Below, in pieces: positions 1 through 10,260 of a stretch of 64,000 nt of DNA (the first letter of the stretch is position 1; each line of letters opens with the position of its first letter). The position numbers and the translations under genes are program-made. The notes below the pieces were generated by a model, which saw only the letters and a program-made list of their open reading frames with translations, was not told the DNA's origin and searched no databases. Source of the DNA: Harmothoe impar (taxonomy: Eukaryota; Annelida; Polychaeta; Phyllodocida; Polynoidae); NCBI GenBank assembly GCA_947462335.1, contig OX381710.1:67079303-67143302 (forward strand), given 5' to 3'.

Positions 1-3000
1 TAGTCAATATCGGTTCTCTAGAGTATACAAGTATCATGCATCTCGTTGCTTGGTTGTGCACAGCCATAATAGCTTTTAATGCAGGTACCAGACTCACTCA
101 AATTGTGATTTGCCTGAAAGGATCTGAATTTTAAGAACAGAACAAACATGTCATGAGGAGATCTGCTTGTACAAGAAGGGTTAAATAGCAGATGGGAGAT
201 ATAGAGTGCTACCACGATGCACCCTGCTAACTGCGCAGTAATACTGTCCATGTAGAGCTCAGGGGCACCTGGTAATGGGTTAATATCTCATCATCTATAT
301 AGTTGTGTTTGTGCCTTTTAGCCCTTTTGACACCACACATTATATTCAGGTCCATGCTATTTGTTGTCATCATGCACTGCCCCAGTACCTACGAGTAACT
401 CCCTGGCACATGTACCAAACTGGTGTATCATGTTGACCCTTCGGGGGTGTATATATGTACCCTGTAGGGTCCGCATGGTGTAGGGTTCCAGGACTGTGTT
501 CATGCATTATAATGACCTAGTGGTTAGTCCATTAAGAAAATCCACCACACATCTAATATGTGTGGGGGGAGGGGGACCTTTCTTTCTTGCCGAGTAGTTA
601 ATTTTGCAATTTGTTTAACAAATGTTCTAGCTTGATTGGATGTTTTACACCAGGGAGTGCATACTAGCACAATTTGCATATCATATGGAATACTTGTCGT
701 ACATGTAACTGCTCAACTTGACTACTGGTAATAAAATATAAAAGCACTATGCTGCCCTAAAAGGGCTGTATTTGGATGACACCCCTGAGGGGTGCCTGTT
801 ATTTAGCAACAACTGTACTCTGGAATTGGCCAGCATGTGACTCACAACACAACATCAGGGTCAATGTGTACACCATGATACCATAAGTGCCCTCTGTTCT
901 GCCAAACAATGTGATACATAAATGCCTTCAATGATTACACATATAACCTGCATACCCCCACTTCACACTGCCACTTTATGAGTACATAATTGATTCTCTT
1001 TGTGTGGACAACCACATAAGAGACAAAATAAGCAAGATGTGTAAGAATACTGTAGTTGGAATACACAAGTGAAACAAAAAACAAAATGTGCAAGCCTCAC
1101 TTGGTCTTTCCTTCAGTATTGCCTGGACATCTCGTACACAGAGTAGCACACAGAGCAGCATACTGAGTAGCACGATGTGAGCAGGCCACTTACTTAGTGC
1201 ATAGAATAGTACTCACAGTTCATCTCACAGAGCAGCACACAGAGCAGCACAAAGATCACAGGGGTTTCTTACACATGGCAGCTTTTCGGTGAACACATAT
1301 AGCCAGCCCCAGTAATTCAAGATTAGAAGCCGCTGCCTCTAATCCATCCTACCCCAAGTAGACTTAATCAATGCAGGTCTCAGAGGTCTGATTGAAACCG
1401 GTAACAGGATCAAACACTACAGTGTCTTTATGTGTAATCTAGGGCTCTGTATGTGACAGGCTCACTCTCTGTTTGTTTGTTACCAGCCCAGCAAATAAAT
1501 GTGAAGTTGTGCTGGCCTTAGACACACCCAAGCTAATGCAATGAGATTGTCTTAGGTATTTTGCGGGGTGTGAGGCTGATTCAGGGAGATTTTGCTCTTG
1601 GGGATTGTTCATAATGCATGGTTGATGGTGTATCTCCATCTGCGTAATTTGCAAACTTATCCACAAAGCACATTTTGAAAAACAGCTAAAATTTAGAAAG
1701 GAGCTGGCATCAAGACCAAGTTTCACCTTTCAGCCTCTGATATAAAAAAGCAGCCCCAGGTACAGTCAACAGCCTCCAATATCCATTTCTGGTTGGCGGA
1801 CCTCTTTCCCGAGAAGAAATAAGAGTGAAATGTATGACCCTCCTTTGCCATTCTCTTACACCACCTTCTCCCCAGCCCCCAACCCCCACCCCCACCCCCA
1901 CCCCCTACGCCTGTTTGTAAATAATGACCACTCCCTTAAAGAGGGAAGGGCCAATAGAATATCAACATCCTTATCCTACTCCATCTAAACCAATGCCAAA
2001 CGGATGTACAATTCACTGAGTTGCATCTTATAATACGTATCAGCTTATAGCCTGGGACAATATGCTCAATAAAGCCCGTACCGTTGAAAGTTTCACCCAC
2101 AAAATGAATTCGGGTCGCCCGGTAACCATGTTCACGAAAAATGATCATTAAGCCTATAGTTGGGACACAAGCATGGCAAATCTTCTACACAAGGTACAAA
2201 CTGTCCTGTGAGCTGTCCACTAAGCTGTGGCACCTCAGTGCCGCCACCTGGGGAGGAGCAGGAGAAGCAGCCCCTAGAGCAGCTCAGTGAGCTGGAGGTA
2301 CACACAGCACACACCAGGTGGGGCTACCAGGTACCTAGACCTTTACACCAAGGCATCCTGGTGGTGGGAGGGGGGGGGGATTCGCTTATCCCCCCTTTTT
2401 CACCCACACAGAGAAAAGTAGCAGAATCACTGTGACTCCCGACTTGATCATTGAGGTAATTCTCCCCAGGACTCTAAAGAGACTCCCTTAGCAGGACTCT
2501 ATTATAACTCTATAATAGCTCCTATACTAAGACTCCCTAACGATTGGGAGTCACTTTAGAGCCGTGGGAAGAGTTACAGCAGTGATCGAGTCCAGACTCC
2601 CATTTGTGAGTTACCATGATTCTACTTCTTTTCTCTGTGCAACATGGCAAAGTTAATACACTGAAGGTTAGTTTCAGCTATACTACTTAGAAAGGGTCGG
2701 AACTCTCTGAAAACAAATGTGCTTGTCCTGGAGTGTGTCAGTGTGGTGGCATTCTTGAAATACTTGAGATAAAAATCAAAGTGGGGGATGGGGTTAACAT
2801 ATGATCCGAGACTCCTAAAATCGACAGGACGACATGAGCAGTTTTAGGGCTTAGTGATATTGGACAGGTGAAATAAATAGATAGTGGCATGGGCATTTCT
2901 TGAAATCGATATGGGGACATGAGTATTTGCTTAGAATCGACAGCCCCCCCCCCTATCAAGGGCCCCTAATATTATTGGATGAGATGGTCAGACAGGAATG

Positions 3001-3908
3001 GGCATGACGAATTCTTCACCCACCCATCAGTGTTATCCTTTGGCTCCCTATACGACCAATCTCTCAGTCACTACAATGCCTAACAAAGTTAGTAATATGT
3101 TGGTTCCCTATACGACAAACCTAGCTTAGTTGATATTGTCATGTTGGTCAAGTCCTTTTGAGTAAGGCATTAGTCATTATGATGTTTTGCCTCAGTCATT
3201 CTTGAATAGTCTTGCCTGACCAATAGCTCTATGACCAACCTGGGATAGCCACTACAGACTAAGGGCCAGGGCATATAGATTATCAGTGATACACCACACG
3301 GGGGTCACACCGAGGAGCACGTGTGAGGCCTATAGTGGCACGGTGACTGGTCAGCCTGCTGGTACTGCAGGGTGTGGCCGTCTTACACCTGCTGTCTGCC
3401 TCGTACATACTGCTCTGTACAGCACTAGTCTGATATTGTTGTTTATACCACCGTTTTATTCCATGTGGAGAAACAAAGTTACTATGCTTAAGTACTAGAA
3501 CGGCCGTTCTCAACAGCCCCGTGGAGAAATTGATGCTCATTCTCCACAGCTCCATTCTCCATGGTAGAGTCGTGAAACCAAACTTTAAATGTTGTTATAA
3601 AAATGGAATAACATTCACATAAAATAAACACAGAGATCCACTCAAATCAGTCTGAACTCCTTGCTTCTCCACTCGTGAGACCTTGGGCACTTGGTTGCGC
3701 CTGGTGTGATACGATCCAAGGTCCCATTTGTCCCAGACAGATTATCGTGGACCTCTGTCTATATCCATTAGGCACTCAAAACCAGTGCCTAAACTGGATA
3801 ACCACCATGCATTAGCAGTGGATAACCGCACTGCTATGACGTCACATGGTGAGTTTTCATGATAAACACAAATTTTAAGATGAAATTACCCTAAAACCTT
3901 GCGTATAA
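1..3908. other. Repeat-derived intergenic DNA, no gene seen
   Basis: Only short, unconserved open frames occur here. Visible structure includes a C/A-rich low-complexity tract near 1875-1910, a patch of repeated GACTCY/GGGAGTC words at about 2430-2610, and a stretch at about 2735-2970 with alternating GACATG and AATCGAC words. That last pattern recurs at about 29.2, 30.4, 32.7 and 42.7 kb, so it is probably a dispersed element. Nothing supports a coding exon. Confidence 0.5.
3454..3763 (+). repeat. Dispersed repeat, copy 1 (pair with 59792-60100)
   Basis: This stretch and 59792-60100 share the same order of words in the same orientation: a start like TTTTATTYCATGTGGAGAA, then CGTGGAGAAA-type and TTCTCCACRG blocks, a CACATRAAATAAA block, and an end in TTATCGTGGACCTCTGTCTA-like sequence. 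No open frame is shared. It is most likely an old non-autonomous transposon. Its exact boundaries are not resolved. Confidence 0.7.
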
Positions 3909-4566
3909 AGGGGTGCCTCCACAAAAGACCGTCCATCCGTCCGTCCATAAAATCCGTCCAAAAAAGCAGTTTTAGACCACAAACTGGACGGATTTGATGG
4001 ACGGATGGACCAAAAGTACTTCCACCAAGGTCCGTCCGTCCATCCGTCCATCAAATCCGTCCAGTTTGTGGTCCAAAACTGGACGGATTGGTGGACGGGT
4101 TGGTGGACGGGTTGGTGGACGGAATCCGTCCACCAATCCGTCCATTAATCCGTCCAGTTTTTTACCAATCCGTCCAGTTTTTTACCTCGAACTGGACGGA
4201 ATGATGGACGGATTGATGGACAGAATGGACGGACGGGAATATCAAATTTTTTTGATATTTCCGTCCATCCATTTTTCTACAGAATCCGTCCATTTTTTGG
4301 TCATTTTGGGTCATCTGTGATGGACGGAATGGATGGATTGATGGACGGATTGATGGACGGAATCCGTCCGGCCATTCCGTCCATCAATCCGTCCAGTTTT
4401 TGACCAAAAACTGGACGGATTTGATGGACGGATGGACGGACGGACCTTGGTGGAAGTGCTTTTGGTCCATCCGTCCATCAAATCCGTCCAGTTTTTGGTC
4501 AAACAATGCTTTTTTGGACAGATTTGATGGACGGACGGATGGACGGTCTTTGGTGGAGGCACCCCT
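3909..4566. mobile_element. Harbinger-type MITE made of GGACGGA repeats
   Basis: Both ends match the ends of the large Harbinger element (AGGGGTGCCTCCAC at the left, its complement at the right) and are flanked by TAA on both sides (3906-3908 and 4567-4569). The 658-bp interior is almost entirely TCCGTCCA and TGGACGGA words in both orientations, including a palindrome with ATATCAAATT near 4229-4265. It encodes nothing, so it would depend on the transposase of the neighbouring element. Long open frames on both strands here are by-products of the repeat. Confidence 0.9.
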
Positions 4567-5006
4567 TAAGCCTAACTCGCGTATAAGCTGCACCCTGAGT
4601 TAAGGCCAATCCTATAAGCTGCACTGGCGATCTGAATGTGCCGATTTTAGTACGGTACCATAGTGGCAAAAACTCCCATATAAGCTACACCCTGAGCCTT
4701 GGCTGACCCTATAAGCCGCACTGCCGATCTGATTTGCGTACTAGCCGTGGGTTATACGCGAGGTTTTACGGTAATCAGATTTTTTCTCAAATGTTTAAAT
4801 TGTGGTAAAAACGGAATAATACATGGATAAGCCAGCACTCGAGATGGTTACCATGCATACTGCGCCTCGTGCCTTAGCCATGGATAACCAACCCTTGTGC
4901 TTGCTTATTCATGTATTATTCCCTTATTAACCCTTTAGGCCTTTAATCCTTTAAGAATGGCATGTCACTAAAAGATACGATGCACTTATGCAGCCCCGGC
5001 GAGTAA

Positions 5007-5200
5007 AGGGGTGCCTCCACCAAAGACCGTCCATCCGTCCGTCCACTTTTTCCGTCCAAAAAAAATGCACTTTTGTCTGGACGGATGGACGGATTTGCAA
5101 AATACTGCTTCCACCAAGAATCCGTCCGTCCATCCGTCCAGTAAATCCGTCCAGTATGGACGGAAAATGCTGGACCTGCATCAGGGAGTGGACGGGCCAA
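5007..5200 (+). repeat. Left terminal inverted repeat and GGACGGA subterminal array
   Basis: The first 52 bases are the terminal inverted repeat. From there to about 5200, TCCGTCC/GGACGGA words recur in both orientations, and the same words fill the right end. In Harbinger elements subterminal repeats are bound by the transposase and its Myb-like partner; that this array is such a binding platform is inference. Confidence 0.85.
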
Positions 5201-6296
5201 GTGGAAACGATCCGTCGGTGGGGGATCTTTTATTTTCTTTCTTCCTTAGACACCCTGATGCTACAGCGGCGTGTGTGATACTGTATTCTGGTATTGGCCT
5301 TTGTACGTAATAACTTAAACTTATCTTATAAGTGCATGGGAACTCAGAAAATAGTATACCGTACCACGTACATTGAAAATTTATCCGGCCTTCCTTCATT
5401 TTCATTTTTCATGTCTGTAAATTCTCAAAAAAATTGGATAAATTGGATATATAGTGGAAAATTTCGTGACCTAAAATTATATTTTTTGGCCTTTTTGACA
5501 AAAGAAAATTAACAGTGAGACAGGGTTTGGGGAATGCTGTACTGTACTGGTACAGTGTGTGCAGTAAAGAAATCTTTTTGCTTTATTTTCTTTTCCACCA
5601 TTCCTTTTATAATACAAGAAACAAGTGTTTTATTTGAGTTATTTATTAGAACTGAATAGTAGTATAAGATATATATAGAACACGTTGCTTTGTTTGCAGT
5701 TTAAACATAATGTTATGTCCCGATACAATTATTTCCACTCAGTTATACATGGATACAAATTCTCTCCTTTGTAGCAACAAATCAAATCTGTCCCGCTGTA
5801 GTTATCAAAATAAAATCTGGGCGCGGCTGGGATGTGGCGCATTTTCCACATGTATTCTACATTTTAAATGATATAGGAAATTATATAGCGTGTCACACAA
5901 GATCAATACAGCAATTTTCCACTATTTCAAACATACATGACAAGGTGTGTGTAACCCTTGCTCCATGTTTCAGCTATATAGCGCTATATGTAGGTTACAT
6001 GTTAAAGATACAGCAATTTTCTCTCCCTTTCATGTCATACAAAGAGGACAATCTTCCGATATATAATTGAAATAAAGTAGGGTTTTACTGAAGCAGGATG
6101 GGTGAATCCAAGAGTTCTTCCCCCTATGCAAATAAGGTGGTTTCTTTTATGTAACAAATCAAAGTATCATGCTGTCTTTATGTGAAACCACATTCTGTGG
6201 TGTTGTACCATGCTCCATTGTACTTTTTCACCGCTTTTTCAACCGTTCACATGCTGCATGTCATAAGTCGCAGCACAAAGCTGGTCTCCGCACACA
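5201..6296. other. Non-coding interior of the Harbinger element
   Basis: This A/T-rich stretch between the left subterminal array and the 3' end of the small MADF gene has only short open frames without recognisable domains. It presumably holds the 3' untranslated sequence of the minus-strand gene. Nothing else is visible. Confidence 0.4.
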
Positions 6297-7880
6297 TCAC
6301 CATAGTTCGGGGGAGGTTGGTACGGGAGCGCGTGGAACATGTGGCCTCAGGAATTCTAGTAGTGTCAGGACTTCGCACTCCCTCCTGGTTCTTCCAAGCA
6401 TATCCGGACATCTCTTCAGGATCCGCACATAGAAGGCCCGCAAGCACCTCATTCGGGCCTCCACCTTCTCCACTGCAATAGGAAAATAGAAAAATATCAG
6501 CTAAAATATAAAAATAACATTAAAATATTAGAATAAAATATTACACCATTCTTTTTTCTATTGCAACCCCCCTGGTCCGTACAAGATGCTGTAGCAGAAG
6601 GGTGGTCGGGGGGGGAATGTCCTGACCAACCCCATACACCACCCTGATCCGTCCAACATGCTGTAGCACAAGGGTGGTCGGGGGGGGGGGGGGGGGAATG
6701 TCCTGACCAACCCCATACACCACCCTGATCCGTCCAACATGCTGTAGCACAAGGGTGGTCGGGGGTGGGGGGGGGGGGGGGGGAATGTCCTGACCAACCC
6801 CATACACCACCCTGATCCGTCCAACATGCTGTAGCACAAGGGTGGTCGGGGGGGGGGGGGGGATGTCCTGACCAACCCCATACACCACCCTGATCCGTCC
6901 AACATGCTGTAGCACAAGGGTGGTCGGGGGGGGGGGGGGAATGTCCTGACCAACCCCATACACCACCCTGATCCGTCCAACATGCTGTAGCACAAGGGTG
7001 GTCGGGGGTGGGGGGGGGGGGGGGAATGTCCTGACCAACCCCATACACCACCCTGATCCGTCCAACATGCTGTAGCACAAGGGTGGTCGGGGGGGGGGGG
7101 GGGGGAATGTCCTGACCAACCCCATACACCACCCTGATCCGTCCAACATGCTGTAGCACAAGGGTGGTCGGGGGTGGGGGGGGGGGGGGGGAATGTCCTG
7201 ACCAACCCCATACACCACCCTGATCCGTCCAACATGCTGTAGCACAAGGGTGGTCGGGGGGGGGGGGTACAATGTCCCTTCCCTCTCTACCACCCTGCTC
7301 CCCTCCTATGTCCAAAAATCCAAGCAAATACCGGTAAAGAATTAAATACACCACATGGTTCACAGGTTGTACACGGGGCAAGAGGGGGTTGGATGCCGTG
7401 GGGTTGGGAATGACGTTATATTTTGTTCTGCTTTGTGAAAGTACAGGTACAGAGTATGCTTCCCCCCCCCCCCTCCCCCCCCCCAACTCCCTTCTGCTCA
7501 CCTGGCACCTGCAGGACTCTAGAGAAGCGTCTCATGATGCTGCGTATCTGGTCTTCTCGGTCAGTGATGTGGAAGAAAGCAGGGTTGTAGAGAATGGGTT
7601 CCTCACTCCAGAGATAGCAGAGCATTGGTTCCCAGTGGTAATGTTCTGGATGTTCTGCAGCGGGAACATGTGCTTGGGGCATTTCTGCCACCGACTCATC
7701 TTCAGAATCGGGTTCTTCCTGCAGGACACCGACAGCTCCTTCTTCCTCCGCTTCTAACTGCACAACCTCCTCCTGTAGCTCAGCACCCTCTCCCACGTCT
7801 TCTTCTGGCATTTCCGCCACCCACTCATATTCAAAATCAGGTTCTTCCTGCTGTTCGCCGACACGTCTTGGACTCGCCAT
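6297..7880 (-). CDS. MADF/Myb-like DNA-binding protein 2 of Harbinger element (2 exons)
   Basis: The gene model joins exon 1 (7880-7502) and exon 2 (6472-6297). Donor CCAG|GTGAGC and acceptor TTGCAG|TG give a phase-1 join and an uninterrupted 184-residue protein. The N-terminal half is acidic and contains an imperfect internal repeat of the form EEPDxExExVAEMP, seen twice. A MADF-type domain follows from about residue 89 (MLCYLWSEEPILYNP) across the splice site to the end (MRCLRAFYVRILKRCP). In Harbinger elements such proteins bind transposon ends and help carry the transposase to the nucleus. The start at 7878-7880 was chosen because it faces the transposase start across a short shared promoter. 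The frame is open further upstream, so a longer form cannot be excluded. The intron contains a G-rich minisatellite. Confidence 0.8.
6560..7275. repeat. G-run minisatellite inside an intron
   Basis: About eight copies of a 75-90 bp unit are present. Each copy contains AATGTCCTGACCAACCCCAT, a CCGTCCAACATGCTGTAGCA block and a pure or nearly pure G-run of roughly 10-21 bases. The length variation lies in the G-run. It sits within the intron of the small MADF gene. Long open frames through this array (proline-rich repeats) are artefacts of the repeat. Confidence 0.9.
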
Positions 7881-7992
7881 TTTTTTAGATCTTTTGGCGG
7901 GCGGACGGAGACCACGTGACGGGGACTGGTCATGTGACTTCATTCCGCGGGCTTTTGAAACAAGGCGGACAGGGGTTCTTCCTCCTGCCAAA
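7881..7992. promoter_or_regulatory. Shared divergent promoter region of transposase and MADF2
   Basis: Only 112 bp separate the proposed start codon of the minus-strand MADF gene (7878-7880) from the ATG of the plus-strand transposase (7993). Both transcripts must therefore start in or near this interval. I see no clear TATA box. The segment includes CACGTGAC and CATGTGAC words. Co-regulation of the two transposition proteins is inferred from the layout. Confidence 0.55.
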
Positions 7993-10260
7993 ATGTCGAA
8001 AAGAAAGATTGACCTCATGGCGGACCGCCAAATAAACCGGAAGGCTGCCATTGCCATAGCTTTGGCTATTGCCATGGATGATGAAGAGGAGGACTGGGTA
8101 CTCCTGTACGGGCAGAAGAGGCAGAGGACACACGCTTTCTGGATGTCTCCCTACCTGCCGGCCAGGACGGATCCCTATCAAAGAAACACATTCTGCAAAC
8201 TGGAATCCGACTTCCTTCGTGTAAGTATCCCCCCCCCCACCCCCACACACATCATACAGCATGTATTTTTCATATGAAGTGGGTTAATCCAAAGGGAAAA
8301 AAAATCTAGTCAGTCTCACGTCAACCCCCCCCCCCCCAAAAAAAAAATAACTTGTGTAACATGGTCCCAAAAAAGGTTATACAATAAAAGGAACAAGAAA
8401 TGTCCAAACTGTAAAAAAAAGTTTAAAAAAAGTATCCAAAAATGTAAAATATGTCAAAAAAGGCAACCAAATATGTAAAAAATTTCCAAAAAAGGAACCA
8501 AAAATGTCAAACCTGTCAAAAATGTGTAAAAAGGGAACCAAAAATGTCAAAAATTTCCAAAAAAGGAACCAAAAATGTCAAACCTGTCAAAAATGTCTAA
8601 AAAGGGAACCAAAAATGTCAAAAATGTATGTCTCCTGTGATACAGAGCACAGTGCTGGGTGACAAAACAGTAATTTGTTGTTCTTTTTTTCAGAGAGGAT
8701 TGCACCGGGATTTCCGTCGGTCCACCAGAATGCCCGCCCCTGTTTACCTGGAGCTGCTCAACCTGATCCGTCCACTGATCACGTACAAAGACACTAACTA
8801 CAGGTCTGCCATATCCGCTGAGGAAAGGCTGAGCCTCACCATGAGGTATCTGACCAGAGGTAAGATCACACATCCGTCCACTTCATATTTTGTACAACAG
8901 AAATGTCATTCTCTCCCTTTTCTACACTTTTTTTAAATATTTCCAAAATTATCTATATAATTTACATATATGTCAAAATAATGCATGAAGTCTACATGTA
9001 TGCCATATTTAATTTCTGTGCTTGCTCCTGCTGGCCGTGTTTATATAAAATTACACAATTTATTCCCAACAGGAGACAGTGTGGAAAGCCTGCTGCAAGG
9101 CTACTTAGTGGGCAAGAGTTCTGTGCTGCCAATCATACAAGATACCTGCCGGGCTATATACACCGCACTACACAAGGAATACTTGAAAGTAAGCTTTAAA
9201 ACAAGAAAAAGTAGAGTCTGTATTTCACCCCCCCCCTTTTTCTCTGTGTTGTTTTCATATAAGATAAAAAAATAAATCCCTTTTCCCTTGCCATATGAAA
9301 GTGATACATTCACCCTGACCCTATATGTGATGTCACATAATAAACATGATGTGTGGTATTCACCCTTACTGTATTTGTCAGCAGCAATAAAAAAGAAATG
9401 TGCCTTCTTGTTCTCTTCAGACACCAGAAACACAGGATGAGTGGGAAAGGATAGCCAAGCTCTACCACGACCGCTGGAATATGCCGCACATCATAGGGGC
9501 TTTGGATGGAAAGCATATTCGCATAACTAAGCCCAATCGCACTGGTAGTCTCTATTATAATTACAAGAACTTTTTCTCCATAGTATTGTTCGCGCTGGTA
9601 GACGCCGACTACCGGTTTGTGTACGTGGACGTCGGGGCAGAAGGCAGGGCATCAGACTCCACTCTTTGGAAACATTCGCAGTTTGCTCAAGACGTGAACC
9701 GTCTGGACAACCCTATGAACATACCCCCCCCCCGTCCATTCCCCGGATACAAAGGGAATTTACCCTTTTATTTTGTGGGGGATGACGCATTCGAACTCAG
9801 CATGAACTTAATGAAACCATTTCCCAGCGCCAAGCTCACCATGGCCCAGAGAATCTTCAATTATCGACTGTCCCGCTGCCGCAGGATAGTCGAAAATGCT
9901 TTCGGAATATTGGCCACCAGATTTCGCATACTTAGGAGAGAGATCGAAATGGACCCGGATCATGCGGCTGAGGTGGTGATGGCGTGTGTGGTGCTTCACA
10001 ATTTTCTACGACACAAGGCCTCAAAGGTATACACACCTCACGAGAGCACAGACTGGGAAGACCGGGACTATCACCAACATGCTGGTCTCTGGAGAGGGGA
10101 ACCCGCACTACAGGGAGAAGATCCAACCATGGTCCGCAACAGTAGTTGGCGTGTAAAGCAAATGCGTGCCAACTTAGCAGATTGGTGTTTGACAAAGGAG
10201 GGCGAGCTTGAATACCAGTATGAAGTAGTACTCAACCATGACTTCTTCTTTGAAAGATAA
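7993..10260 (+). CDS. PIF/Harbinger DDE transposase (HARBI1-like), 4 exons
   Basis: Exons 7993-8220, 8694-8859, 9073-9188 and 9421-10260 join through GT/AG introns in consistent phase to give a 449-residue protein. The N-terminal part has the HARBI1-like layout, with a phenylalanine/leucine-rich segment and MPAPVYLELLNLIRPLI. The DDE_Tnp_4-type nuclease lies in exon 4. The acidic residues appear to be D199 in GALDGKHI, D291 in FVGDDAF and E328 in RRIVENAFGIL, a spacing near DD35E. FNYRLSRCRRIVEN and VVLHNFLR are family hallmarks. It would cut at the element ends and integrate at TWA targets together with the MADF partner. No frameshift or stop interrupts it, so an active enzyme is plausible. 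Confidence 0.93.
8385..8635 (+). repeat. A-rich tandem repeat in transposase intron 1
   Basis: Units of roughly 30-37 bp containing AAAAAGGAACCAAAAATGTC and AAACCTGTCAAAAATGT recur several times. They lie wholly within the first intron of the transposase and carry no coding signal. Confidence 0.75.

Noticed and set aside
3994..5310. Open frames with RPSIRPSNPSS-type repeats
   Set aside because: They arise from the GGACGGA/TCCGTCC repeats of the Harbinger MITE and terminal array, and appear on both strands. The same holds for 16095-16597.
6497..7501. Long proline-rich open frames across the G-run repeat
   Set aside because: They occur in all three minus-strand frames of a minisatellite and lie in an intron between two well-supported exons.
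7416..8075. Longer N-terminal form of MADF2 reading through the divergent promoter
   Set aside because: The extension would overlap the transposase start on the other strand and adds sequence without domain character, so the start at 7880 is preferred.
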